From: Acetilactobacillus jinshanensis
Lineage (GTDB): Bacteria; Bacillota; Bacilli; Lactobacillales; Lactobacillaceae
NCBI RefSeq assembly: GCF_004359375.1
Contig: NZ_CP034726.1
Span: forward strand, 310,001-374,000
Direction: 5' to 3'
DNA length: 64,000 nucleotides
The notes below the pieces were generated by a model. The model worked only from the letters and a program-made list of their open reading frames with translations, ran no database searches and was not told the DNA's origin. Positions 1 to 8,452 of this stretch are shown in pieces. Each line of letters starts with the position of its first letter. The stretch's first letter is position 1. The translations under genes and the position numbers were made by a program.

Positions 1-1
1 C

Positions 2-421
2 CGTTCCGCAGTTATGTGGTTATGCTTTGGTGTTCCAGCATTTAGTCCATACGTTCCGTTCTTTGCCAACGCTAATGATACGGATCCATCCTATGCCCAC
101 ACACCGTTACACTTGGATGATAAGAGTGCTTACTGGATGTATCGTAAATTATCCATGTTAGTTGAATCTCACTATCCACAGTTTTCACCGGAAGATGCTG
201 ATTTCTTAATTTCAGTTCATCAGAAGTTCCGTGAACATGTGAACGGTGCCATTAAAGATTCAAAGGATTTATCCGGCGCTAAATTAACCGATTACTTAAC
301 TAAGCAAAATCATAAGATTGTTGCTGAAATGCGTAAGTCAACGGTTAAATTCTGTCATCATTTGATGGCTGAAGGCTTAACGCTATCGAAGTTGACCTAC
401 GATATGGATAAGAATTTATAA
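2..421 (+). CDS. pepD: C69-family dipeptidase, C-terminal fragment
   Basis: Only the last ~139 codons lie in the window; the frame is open to the left edge and ends at TAA 419-421. The protein would be a cytosolic N-terminal-nucleophile dipeptidase that hydrolyses dipeptides during peptide use. The segment reading WLCFGVPAFSPYVPFFAN and the following stretch HLDDKSAYWMYRKLS match the conserved C-terminal half of lactobacillar PepD proteins. The catalytic N-terminal cysteine lies outside the window. A strong hairpin terminator follows. The family call rests on recognised conserved blocks; the PepD paralogue is not resolved. Confidence 0.8.
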   Translation, partial: RSAVMWLCFGVPAFSPYVPFFANANDTDPSYAHTPLHLDDKSAYWMYRKLSMLVESHYPQFSPEDADFLISVHQKFREHVNGAIKDSKDLSGAKLTDYLTKQNHKIVAEMRKSTVKFCHHLMAEGLTLSKLTYDMDKNL

Positions 422-440
422 TCTTTAATTAAGTAAAAAT

Positions 441-476
441 AAAAGCGCTTGTGATTTAATAATCACAAGCGCTTTT
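441..476. terminator. bidirectional terminator between pepD and clpE
   Basis: A perfect 16-bp stem (441-456 with 461-476) closes a 4-nt loop. It has A-rich and T-rich flanks on both sides, so it can end the rightward dipeptidase transcript and the leftward clpE transcript. Confidence 0.9.
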
Positions 477-496
477 TGTTATCTTAAGATTTGGAT

Positions 497-2737
497 TTAC
501 TTAACGACTGATTTAGTGGGTCGAACGTAGATTTGCTTCTTACTATTTACATCAGCAGTTAAATCAGTAGTTCCCTGATGATCTAAGTAGTAATCAGCAA
601 CCTTATCTTCGATCTGTTCCTGGATAACTCGACGAAGCGGACGGGCACCCATGGCTGGATTGTAACCTAAGTCAACTAATTTCTTCTGGGCAGCCTTAGT
701 TACGTGGATGTGGAAGCCATGAGGTTTAATCATGGTGTTAACTTTATCAAGCATTAAGCCAACGATCTTGATTAAGTCTTTCTTACTCAATGGGTTGAAC
801 TGAATGATGCCATCAAAACGATTCAAGAATTCAGGCTTAAAGTAATCAGTAAGATGACCAATCACATCATGAGTTGTGTTGTTAGCCGTGGCGTTGAAAC
901 CAATGTTATTAGCAGAGTCACCAGTTCCGGCATTACTAGTCATAATGATAACGGTATCCTTGAATGAAACCGTCTGGCCATGTGAATCGGTTAAACGACC
1001 ATCATCCATTACTTGCAAGAACATGTTAAGAACAGCAGGATTAGCTTTTTCAACTTCATCTAACAGGATCAAGCTGTATGGATGATGACGAACCTTTTCG
1101 GTTAACTGACCAGCTTGTTCATAACCAACGTAACCTGGGGCAGAACCAATTAATTTCGAAATTGACTGTGGGTCACGGTATTCTGACATATCAAATCGGA
1201 TCATGGCGTTTTCAGAACCAAAGAGTTCTTTAGCCAATTGTTTAGCTAATTCAGTCTTACCAACACCGGTGGTACCAACGAACAAGAACGAACCAATTGG
1301 ACGACCGGAGCCGTTAAAGCCGATTCGGTTACGCTTAATGGCTTGAGCGACGTCATCAACAGCTTTGTCTTGACCGATGATGTGTTTCTTTAAGTCAGGG
1401 GCAAGATCTTTAAGCTGTTCTTCCTGTTTACGCTGAAGTTTACCAACGGGGATACCCGTGATTTCTTCAACGATCTGTTCCATATCATGACTGGTAACTT
1501 CAGGAACTTTCTGGTTCTTGACGCTGCCGTTCTTCTTACTTTGATCAAGCTTGCGGATTTGATCACGATAGTAGGCTGCTTTTTCGTAGTCTTCTTTCTT
1601 CAAAGCCGTTTGCTTGTCTTTTTCATCAGCTTGGATGTGTTTATCAATCGTTTGTGGATCAGCCACGTTAATGGTTAAGTTCTTTCTTGAACCAGATTCA
1701 TCTAATAGGTCGATGGCCTTATCCGGTAGGTAACGACCCTGGATATAACGATCTGATAAAAGAACCGCAGCCTTAATAGCTTTATCCGTGTAGTGAACGT
1801 GGTGGTAATCTTCGTATTTCTTCTGAATCCCTTTAAGAATCTTGATGGCTTCCTTAGGGGATGGTTCGTTGACCATGACGGTCTGGAAACGACGAGCTAA
1901 TGCGGCATCCTTTTCGATGTCTCGGTATTCTTTAACGGTAGTGGCACCAATTAACTGGAAACTGCCACGAGCTAATGCTGGCTTTAAGATGTTACCAGCA
2001 TCCATACCGCCTTGAGCGTTACCAGCGCCCATGATTTCATGAATTTCATCAATGAAGAGGATAATATCTGGATTAGCCTTGACTTCATCAATAATTTGCT
2101 GCATCCGGTGTTCGAACTGACCACGAATTCCAGTTCCTTGAACTAGGGATACAACGTCTAGACGAATAATCTGCTTATGCATTAATTTAGCTGGGACATT
2201 GCCAGAAGCAATCCGTAAGGCTAAACCTTCAACAACCGTGGTTTTACCAACACCGGCTTCACCAATTAAGACCGGGTTGTTCTTACGACGGCGGTTCAAA
2301 ATTTCGATTACACGCGAAATTTCTTTATCACGACCGATGACTGGATCAATCTTACCTTCACGGGCTAATTCAGTCATGTTGACACCGTAGCGGGCTAAGA
2401 TACCGTTCTTGTTGAGGCGACTGTTGCCACCACGGTTATTCTGATTGTTATTGTTTTGAGATCCGCCATTCTGGCTCGGTGGTACTTGGTTGAAGCCGAA
2501 ACTACCGTTAGGGTTTCCGCCACCTTGCATAGCACGGAAGATATTATCTAAATTACCAAATCCGAATGGATCTTGTGCCATATCGTTAGCACCTCCGTAT
2601 CTGTCGTTCAAATTATTTTTACGATGGGTTAAAAGTCGATAGCAATTTTGACATAAATCGATTCGACGCTTTTGTCCATTTACGTTTACGTAAAGATGGA
2701 TGGTTGCTCGATTTTTATGACAATTTTGACAAAGCAT
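497..2737 (-). CDS. clpE: ATP-dependent Clp protease ATPase subunit ClpE
   Basis: HSP100/Clp unfoldase that passes substrates to ClpP during heat and protein-folding stress. Residues 1-32 hold the ClpE hallmark, a C4 zinc finger (C3, C6, C29, C32), in place of the Clp-N repeat domain of ClpC. An Asn/Gly/Gln-rich linker (~50-110) follows, then AAA+ module 1 with Walker [10 protein letters not shown] near 159-167, a UVR-like coiled segment ([15 protein letters not shown]) and AAA+ module 2 with Walker [10 protein letters not shown] near 490. The IGF motif after RNR is the usual ClpP docking loop. At 746 aa it is normal for ClpE. It lies alone between a terminator and a CtsR operator, which suggests repression by CtsR. 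ClpE can also regulate CtsR activity in relatives. Confidence 0.96.
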   Translation of the reverse strand: MLCQNCHKNRATIHLYVNVNGQKRRIDLCQNCYRLLTHRKNNLNDRYGGANDMAQDPFGFGNLDNIFRAMQGGGNPNGSFGFNQVPPSQNGGSQNNNNQNNRGGNSRLNKNGILARYGVNMTELAREGKIDPVIGRDKEISRVIEILNRRRKNNPVLIGEAGVGKTTVVEGLALRIASGNVPAKLMHKQIIRLDVVSLVQGTGIRGQFEHRMQQIIDEVKANPDIILFIDEIHEIMGAGNAQGGMDAGNILKPALARGSFQLIGATTVKEYRDIEKDAALARRFQTVMVNEPSPKEAIKILKGIQKKYEDYHHVHYTDKAIKAAVLLSDRYIQGRYLPDKAIDLLDESGSRKNLTINVADPQTIDKHIQADEKDKQTALKKEDYEKAAYYRDQIRKLDQSKKNGSVKNQKVPEVTSHDMEQIVEEITGIPVGKLQRKQEEQLKDLAPDLKKHIIGQDKAVDDVAQAIKRNRIGFNGSGRPIGSFLFVGTTGVGKTELAKQLAKELFGSENAMIRFDMSEYRDPQSISKLIGSAPGYVGYEQAGQLTEKVRHHPYSLILLDEVEKANPAVLNMFLQVMDDGRLTDSHGQTVSFKDTVIIMTSNAGTGDSANNIGFNATANNTTHDVIGHLTDYFKPEFLNRFDGIIQFNPLSKKDLIKIVGLMLDKVNTMIKPHGFHIHVTKAAQKKLVDLGYNPAMGARPLRRVIQEQIEDKVADYYLDHQGTTDLTADVNSKKQIYVRPTKSVVK

Positions 2738-2854
2738 CGCTTGTTTCCCTTCTTTTATTATAAACTATTAAATATTCATGATAGTTTCTCTAATTACTAT
2801 TCATTATACCTAATCAACGGGATAAAGGCCAAAAACACCGTTTATCTTGATGTA

Positions 2855-2880
2855 ATTATATTGTTTGACCAATATTGACC
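2855..2880 (-). promoter_or_regulatory. CtsR operator and clpE promoter region
   Basis: On the minus strand 2880-2864 reads GGTCAAT-ATT-GGTCAAA, the tandem heptad bound by the heat-shock repressor CtsR (consensus GGTCAAA-n3-GGTCAAA). A TATAAT hexamer on the same strand (2860-2855) follows directly, about 118 nt before the clpE start codon. No good -35 is seen, because the operator occupies that spacer. Bound CtsR would therefore block RNA polymerase. Confidence 0.85.
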
Positions 2881-2967
2881 TTTCAGAATTAGAATACCAC
2901 TTGCATGAGATCATTCAAGTAATTTGTTTAGATCATATGGCAACATTTCCGCTGCAAATAAAACTTA

Positions 2968-2976
2968 TGATATAAT
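2968..2976 (+). promoter_or_regulatory. extended -10 promoter for ptsHI
   Basis: TGATATAAT is a perfect TATAAT with a TGn extension. It lies ~75 nt before the ptsH start, and no convincing -35 precedes it, as expected for an extended -10 promoter. Confidence 0.6.
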
Positions 2977-3050
2977 AGTTATAAATCCTTTAAGTTATTC
3001 ATAAATATCGAATTCGTTTTATATACATACTAATGGGGAGAAAAATAATT

Positions 3051-3317
3051 ATGGAAACACGTAAATTTAAGATCGTTGCTGAAACGGGTATTCACGCTAG
3101 ACCCGCAACTTTATTAGTTCAAACTGCTACTAAGTATGATTCAAAAATAACCCTTACGTATGACCATAAATCAGTTAATTTAAAGTCCATCATGGGCGTC
3201 ATGTCATTAGGAGTAGGGCAAGGCGCAGAAATTACCGTCAGTGCGAATGGTAAAGATGAAGACGCTGCAATTAAAGACATTAGCCAGGCCATGAAAAAGG
3301 AAGGCTTGTCTGATTAA
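3051..3317 (+). CDS. ptsH: phosphocarrier protein HPr
   Basis: Cytosolic phosphocarrier of the sugar phosphotransferase system. It takes phosphate from enzyme I on His15 and passes it to sugar-specific EIIA domains; Ser46 phosphorylation by HPr kinase makes it a CcpA corepressor. Both sites are present at exact family positions: G13-I14-H15-A16-R17 and K45-S46-I47-M48-G49. The 88-aa length is standard. An in-frame ATG at 3033 is rejected as the start because the Shine-Dalgarno GGGGAG lies inside that extension, 11 nt before the ATG at 3051. ptsI begins 2 nt after the stop, so the two are co-translated. Confidence 0.97.
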   Translation: METRKFKIVAETGIHARPATLLVQTATKYDSKITLTYDHKSVNLKSIMGVMSLGVGQGAEITVSANGKDEDAAIKDISQAMKKEGLSD

Positions 3318-3319
3318 TT

Positions 3320-5074
3320 ATGAAACGTTTGGCAGGCATTTCCGCCAGTAACGGAATTGCGGTTGCAAAGGCCTATAAGATCACTACTCCCAATTTATCT
3401 TTTAAAAAGGTAAAGATTACTGATACCGATGGCGAAACTCAGCGGTTCATTAAAGCCTTAAAAGAATCGCTTCATGATTTGAAGATCATTAAAGCAAACG
3501 TCTTAAGTAACCTCGGGAATCAAAATGCTCACATCTTTCAGTCACATATCGATATTTTAACTAATAACAAGTTTACCGATGCGGTAAAAAGACAGATTCA
3601 GTACGATAAATTGAATGCTGAATGGGCTTTGAGCACCATTTCTAAAAACATGATTCAATTGTTGATTCATCAAAATCAGGATCAGAATAATCATGTAGTT
3701 AAGAAAACGGTCAAGATTAAGATTAATTTTATTCGTGACGTAACGAACCGGATCTTAAGTCATTTATTGGGCCATGGACTACCCAATTTAGCTTTAATTC
3801 ACCGACCGGTAATTTTAGTGACCCATGACTTAGTACCTAGTGATTTGGCTCAATTAAACACAAAATACGTCAGAGGCGCCGTTGCTGATCTAGGTGGAAA
3901 AACGGCCCATTCCGCAATCATGGCCAGAAATTTAAAGATTCCTGCAATCGTAGGGATGCATACGATCACGTCAATGGTTAAGAATAATGATGTCTTAGCT
4001 GTTGACGGGTCGAACGGTACCGTTATGATCAACCCAACCCCTAAACAAATCAAAAAATATGAAGCCGGAATCAAAAAGTACTGGTCACAGCTTAAAAAGT
4101 TAAAGAATTTAAAGAAGCGACCCACCGTTTCCAAAGATGGTTTTCCGTTACAGATCGCGGCTAACATCAATAATTTGCGAGACGTTAGTTCTGCAATCAG
4201 TATCGGTGCTGAAGGAATTGGTTTATACCGAACCGAATTTCTGTTCATGAACGCCACTCATTTACCAACCGAAGAAGAACAATTCAGGGCCTACCGATAC
4301 ATCGTTAAATCAATGCACGGTAAACCAGTAACCTTTAGAACTTTGGATATTGGTGGGGACAAAACGTTACCTTATATGAAGTTGCCACATGAACATAATC
4401 CATTCTTAGGTTATCGAGGGATTCGATTTTGCCTTGATCATTTAGATATTTTTGAAACTCAATTAAGAGCGTTGATTAGAGCGTCTAGATATGGCAATGT
4501 TTCAATCATTTTTCCGTTAGTTTCTACGATTCAAGAATTTAAAGACGCCAAGGAAATTTATGAAGAAGTCAGACATTCCTTAGTTAAAAAGGGTTATAAG
4601 ATTGGTCACATTCACGTTGGGACCATGATTGAAACACCTGCGGCTGCGATGTTAGCTGATAAGTTTGCTAAGATTGCTAACCCAATTAATATTGGAACTA
4701 ACGATTTAATTCAATTTATGATGGCCGCTGACCGTGGCAATAGTTTAGTAGCAAATCTTTATTTGCCGTTTGATCCGTCAGTGATTAGAATGATTAAATA
4801 TATCGTTGACTGTTGCCATCAAAATAACGTTAAGGCTTGTGTCTGTGGTGAGATGGCGGCTAGTTCGGTTGCCATCCCATTATTATTAGGCATGGGCGTT
4901 AATGAACTGTCGATGAGCAGCATGTCAATTCTGCGTTCACGATCCTTGATCAAGAATTTGAATGCAAAAGCCATGCGCCGATTAGTTAACAAGATCGTTA
5001 AATCTGCAAGTAGTGAAATCGACGTTATTCGTCTAGTTCATAGTTCGATTGCTAAGCTAAGAAATCGTCATTAA
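3320..5074 (+). CDS. ptsI: PTS enzyme I (phosphoenolpyruvate-protein phosphotransferase)
   Basis: First enzyme of the PTS: autophosphorylates from PEP and hands the phosphate to HPr. The order is N-terminal HPr-binding and phosphohistidine domain with active His197 in GGKTAHSAIM, then a PEP-binding TIM barrel containing GLYRTEFLFM, GTNDLIQFMMAADR and the C-terminal C-x-C-GEMA active-site loop. At 584 aa it is slightly longer than the usual ~575. The active-site Ser before His is replaced by Ala (TAHSA where relatives usually read TSHSA); the histidine is intact. It is translationally coupled to ptsH and ends at a terminator. Confidence 0.96.
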   Translation: MKRLAGISASNGIAVAKAYKITTPNLSFKKVKITDTDGETQRFIKALKESLHDLKIIKANVLSNLGNQNAHIFQSHIDILTNNKFTDAVKRQIQYDKLNAEWALSTISKNMIQLLIHQNQDQNNHVVKKTVKIKINFIRDVTNRILSHLLGHGLPNLALIHRPVILVTHDLVPSDLAQLNTKYVRGAVADLGGKTAHSAIMARNLKIPAIVGMHTITSMVKNNDVLAVDGSNGTVMINPTPKQIKKYEAGIKKYWSQLKKLKNLKKRPTVSKDGFPLQIAANINNLRDVSSAISIGAEGIGLYRTEFLFMNATHLPTEEEQFRAYRYIVKSMHGKPVTFRTLDIGGDKTLPYMKLPHEHNPFLGYRGIRFCLDHLDIFETQLRALIRASRYGNVSIIFPLVSTIQEFKDAKEIYEEVRHSLVKKGYKIGHIHVGTMIETPAAAMLADKFAKIANPINIGTNDLIQFMMAADRGNSLVANLYLPFDPSVIRMIKYIVDCCHQNNVKACVCGEMAASSVAIPLLLGMGVNELSMSSMSILRSRSLIKNLNAKAMRRLVNKIVKSASSEIDVIRLVHSSIAKLRNRH

Positions 5075-5090
5075 AGATTAGATATTGTAG

Positions 5091-5120
5091 AAAGGGGACC
5101 TACCCGGTAGGCCTCTTTTT
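5091..5120 (+). terminator. terminator after ptsHI
   Basis: A GC-rich hairpin (stem arms around 5094-5103 and 5107-5116, one internal mismatch) is followed by a run of T. It separates ptsHI from the glycolipid genes. Confidence 0.75.
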
Positions 5121-5187
5121 CTTTAGTTTCTTAAGGATTATAATTTAAAATGACTATATTTATTGATTTTATTAATGAAAGGCGGTA

Positions 5188-6360
5188 ATGACCATTAATA
5201 TTGGAATTTTTACTGATACTTATTTTCCACAAGTTAGTGGTGTTGCCACTTCGATTAAGACATTAACGGAACAGCTCAGGGCGCATGGTCACCAAGTCTA
5301 CATTTTTACGACGACTGATCCACATGTTGCTAAAGGCTTATATGAACGGAACATCTTCAGATTTTCAAGTATTCCGTTTATTTCGTTTTCTGATCGTCGA
5401 ATTGCGATTCGAGGCCTTTTTCAGGCTTACCGAATTGCCAAGCGCTTAAATTTAGATATTGTTCATACCCAAACGGAATTCTCGATGGGCATTATTGGTC
5501 GATTCGTTGCCAAGAAACTAAAGATTCCGTGTATCCATACTTACCACACGATGTACGAAGATTATCTGCACTATGTGGCTAACGGCAAATTGTTAAAACC
5601 GATTCACGTTAAGGAAGGAACCTTAGCTTTTTGTCATCATATGAACGGTGTGATCGCACCCAGTAAGCGAGTTCTTGATAAGTTAACTTCTTATGGCGTG
5701 AAGAGCCCAATTCGGGTGATCCCAACCGGAATTAACGTTTCACATTATGATTGCCCAAAGTACAAGGATTTACGTCCCCAATTTGGCTTTACTAAAGATA
5801 CTCCGGTAATGCTATCGGTGAGTAGATTAGCTTATGAAAAGAACATGGGACCGTTGATTGCTGCGATGCCAAAGATTATTAAGCAGGTCCCGGACGTTCG
5901 ATTAGTCATCGTTGGTGATGGGCCATCAAAGCAGCATTTGATTGCTCAGGTTCATCGACTTCACATTACAAATCACGTTTATTTTGTTGGGGAAGTTAAC
6001 AATGATTACGTTAACCAGTATTATCATATGGCAAATGTCTTTGTATCGACATCTAATTCAGAGTCGCAGGGGTTGACTTACATTGAAGCGATGGCCGCCG
6101 GAGTAAAGGTCGTGGTCTACAAGAGCGCCTATACAAAGGATCTTTTGGATCATAAATCTTTAGGGATGACGTTCACGACCATTCCGGAATATGTTCATGA
6201 TGTGGTTACCTACTTAAAGCATGGTGACCAATATCAATTAAAGAATTCAGAGTTAAGAAAATTAAAGTTAAACGAAATTTCTTCATCTAATTTTGAGAAG
6301 AAAGTAGTTGCTTTTTACCATAGTTGCCAATTGCGTTTTGAGCAACAACTAGATAGCTAG
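5188..6360 (+). CDS. lafA: GT4 glycosyltransferase, probable 1,2-diacylglycerol 3-alpha-glucosyltransferase
   Basis: Likely transfers glucose from UDP-glucose to diacylglycerol, the first step of the glycolipid anchor for lipoteichoic acid, at the inner membrane face. The 390-aa protein opens with IGIFTDTYFPQVSGVATSIK, the N-terminal signature of the bacterial monoglucosyl-DAG synthase group. It has the C-terminal donor-site block SESQGLTYIEAMAAG (E-x7-E type). The start uses GAAAGG just upstream, and a possible -10 TATAAT sits at 5139-5144. It is followed by a second GT4, a membrane protein and ltaS, which supports the assignment. The exact sugar is inferred from context. Confidence 0.85.
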   Translation: MTINIGIFTDTYFPQVSGVATSIKTLTEQLRAHGHQVYIFTTTDPHVAKGLYERNIFRFSSIPFISFSDRRIAIRGLFQAYRIAKRLNLDIVHTQTEFSMGIIGRFVAKKLKIPCIHTYHTMYEDYLHYVANGKLLKPIHVKEGTLAFCHHMNGVIAPSKRVLDKLTSYGVKSPIRVIPTGINVSHYDCPKYKDLRPQFGFTKDTPVMLSVSRLAYEKNMGPLIAAMPKIIKQVPDVRLVIVGDGPSKQHLIAQVHRLHITNHVYFVGEVNNDYVNQYYHMANVFVSTSNSESQGLTYIEAMAAGVKVVVYKSAYTKDLLDHKSLGMTFTTIPEYVHDVVTYLKHGDQYQLKNSELRKLKLNEISSSNFEKKVVAFYHSCQLRFEQQLDS

Positions 6361-6383
6361 GATTTAAATATAGGGGAGCTACT

Positions 6384-7406
6384 ATGTTAAAAATTGAAAT
6401 GTTTTCGCAGGCTGATACCGTGAAAGGTCAAGGTGTTGGCAGTGTTTACGATGAATTAATGGCAATGCTTCATCGGCATTTTCAGTCAAAGCTTAAAATC
6501 GATGTTAACCATTATCGTAAGGCCGATGTGAGCCACTACCACACCATTAATTTTCCTTATTACCTTTCAACATTTTCAAAGCGCCGTGGTCGTAAGGTTG
6601 GCATGGTCCACTTTTTACCAGAGACTCTGGACCAAAGCTTAAAAATGCCGAAATGGGTCAAAGCAATTTTTTATCGATACGTAATTGCTTTTTACAAACG
6701 AATGGATCAGCTGGTGGTGGTTAATCCGGCATTCATTCCTAAATTGATGGCTTACGGAATCCCGAAGAAAAAGATCACGTATATTCCAAATTTTGTTAGT
6801 CGGCATGAATTTTATCCGGTTGATAAAGATGTCAAAAGAGCGTTACGGATCAAATATCGTTATGACGTTGATCGATTTACGGTGATTGGAACGGGACAGA
6901 TCCAAACGCGAAAGGGCGTTATGGATTTTGTTAAATTAGCTAAAAAGTATCCCCAATATCAATTTATCTGGGTTGGCGGCTTTTCATTTGGTAAGATTAC
7001 CGACGGCTACCCACAATTAAAACAGATCGTGGATAATCCACCCAAGAACGTTGCGTTTCCAGGAATTGTCGATCGGAGTAAAATGGCCGAATACTACAAC
7101 ATGGCCGATCTATTCCTGTTGCCGTCCTACAATGAATTATTCCCGATGTCCGTAATGGAAGCATTTTCGTGTGGAATTCCGGTTCTATTACGTAATTTAG
7201 ATTTGTATAAAAATATCTTTAAAGATAGTTATGCATCTTTTAATAATTTCTCAGAATTATCAAAAGAACTAGAAAAAATTGTTAATAGTCAAGATTTACA
7301 AAAGCAACTTCGAGCCAAATCATTAAAAATTGCTGATTATTATTCTGAAGATCGATTAGCTAAAATCTGGTATCGATTTTATCAAGAACAAGCAAAGAAG
7401 TCCTGA
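6384..7406 (+). CDS. lafB: GT4 glycosyltransferase, probable second glycolipid sugar transferase
   Basis: Likely adds the second hexose (often galactose) to monoglucosyl-DAG, giving the diglycosyl-DAG anchor used by LTA. The 340-aa protein has a short GT-B fold: the N-terminal half reads GQGVGSVYDELM, and the C-terminal half has GTGQIQTRKGV and the donor-binding stretch LPSYNELFPMSVMEAFSCG. It resembles CpoA/LafB enzymes rather than LafA, and lacks the longer LafA linker. A GGGGAG Shine-Dalgarno lies 5 nt before ATG. The next gene starts 3 nt after its TGA, indicating one operon. The donor sugar cannot be read from sequence. Confidence 0.82.
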   Translation: MLKIEMFSQADTVKGQGVGSVYDELMAMLHRHFQSKLKIDVNHYRKADVSHYHTINFPYYLSTFSKRRGRKVGMVHFLPETLDQSLKMPKWVKAIFYRYVIAFYKRMDQLVVVNPAFIPKLMAYGIPKKKITYIPNFVSRHEFYPVDKDVKRALRIKYRYDVDRFTVIGTGQIQTRKGVMDFVKLAKKYPQYQFIWVGGFSFGKITDGYPQLKQIVDNPPKNVAFPGIVDRSKMAEYYNMADLFLLPSYNELFPMSVMEAFSCGIPVLLRNLDLYKNIFKDSYASFNNFSELSKELEKIVNSQDLQKQLRAKSLKIADYYSEDRLAKIWYRFYQEQAKKS

Positions 7407-7409
7407 TGA

Positions 7410-8423
7410 ATGCCAAGGCGAAACGTTATATCCTTTATTGGCGTCATATTATTAGGCGTTTTAATCTTCGCTTACTTATTAAGGGACGTTAACGTTAAAT
7501 TTCTGATTAACGATTTCGATAATTTAAATTGGTGGTGGATCGCTGTAGCTACGCTTTGTGTCCTGTTGTATTTGGGCTTAGAAGGTGTGGTCACTAAGAT
7601 TTTGATGAACGATCAGACCCGTGGCTTCTCATTTAAAGATGCCTTACGAGTTCCACTGGTTGAGCAATTGTTCAACGGGATTACACCGTTTTCGACTGGT
7701 GGTCAGCCGGCTCAGCTATTTATAATGCTTCAGACGGGTGTCGATGGTGGTCGTGCCAGTTCAGCATTGTTAATGAAGTTCATCGTTTTCCAAGCCATGA
7801 TCGTGATCAATTTCTTGATCAGCTTGATCATCGGTTTTAATTACATCGCTGAAAAGATGAGCTACCTGTCATTATTCGTGATCTTTGGGTTCATGATTCA
7901 TTTGTTCGTGATCGTGTCATTACTAATGATCATGTACTGGCACGCGTTCACTAAGAAATTGATGTCAATCGTGATCAAACCGCTAAAATGGTTCATGCGT
8001 GAAAAACGTTATTCTAAAATGAAGCAAACCCTTGCGATTAAAATTGATACTTTTTATGCAGAAAGTATGCGGATCGCTCATCATCGTAAACTGCTGGTTA
8101 AATTAATTATCGTTACGTTTTTTCAGTTGTTCTTTTACTATTTAATCCCTTATTTTATTATGCTAGGCTTAGGTTATTCTAAGATTAATATTGTGATGAT
8201 CGTTAGTTTACACGTTTTAATTCTGATGATTATTTCTTTATTTCCAATCCCTGGCGGTTCCGGTGGAGCCGAATATAGTTTTGAAACGTTGTTCAAGAGC
8301 TATATCACCAGTTCAAGTAAGTTGTTGCTTGCCATGGTTATTTGGCGGTTACTGACTTATTACCTCGGGATGTTTCTAGGGGCGATTGCTTTATTTTTAA
8401 AGCCAAATAGAATCAAATCATAA
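7410..8423 (+). CDS. UPF0104 / MprF-flippase-like integral membrane protein
   Basis: A 337-aa polytopic protein with about eight hydrophobic segments from residue ~8 to the C-terminus. It matches the lysylphosphatidylglycerol-synthase transmembrane (YbhN/UPF0104) family: the conserved stretches EQLFNGITPFSTGGQPAQ near residue 90 and FPIPGGSGGAEY near 280 are family hallmarks. It has no C-terminal aminoacyl-transfer domain, so it cannot make lysyl-PG by itself. Flippase-like movement of glycolipid or LTA precursor is plausible because it sits between the two glycolipid transferases and ltaS. That role is inference. Confidence 0.85.
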   Translation: MPRRNVISFIGVILLGVLIFAYLLRDVNVKFLINDFDNLNWWWIAVATLCVLLYLGLEGVVTKILMNDQTRGFSFKDALRVPLVEQLFNGITPFSTGGQPAQLFIMLQTGVDGGRASSALLMKFIVFQAMIVINFLISLIIGFNYIAEKMSYLSLFVIFGFMIHLFVIVSLLMIMYWHAFTKKLMSIVIKPLKWFMREKRYSKMKQTLAIKIDTFYAESMRIAHHRKLLVKLIIVTFFQLFFYYLIPYFIMLGLGYSKINIVMIVSLHVLILMIISLFPIPGGSGGAEYSFETLFKSYITSSSKLLLAMVIWRLLTYYLGMFLGAIALFLKPNRIKS

Positions 8424-8434
8424 ATTCTTTATGT

Positions 8435-8452
8435 GGAGGCATAAATGTAATG
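8435..8452 (+). promoter_or_regulatory. Shine-Dalgarno with AUG-UAA start-stop unit at the ltaS start
   Basis: GGAGG (8435-8439) is 5 nt before an ATG at 8445 that is followed at once by TAA (8448-8450). The last A of that stop is the first base of the ltaS ATG (8450-8452). The ideally spaced start therefore gives a one-codon ORF, while the ltaS ATG is 10 nt from the same Shine-Dalgarno. ltaS may be translated partly by re-initiation. Confidence 0.6.

Noticed and set aside
3033-3050. Earlier ATG for ptsH
   Set aside because: It contains the Shine-Dalgarno; the ATG at 3051 puts His15 and Ser46 at family positions.
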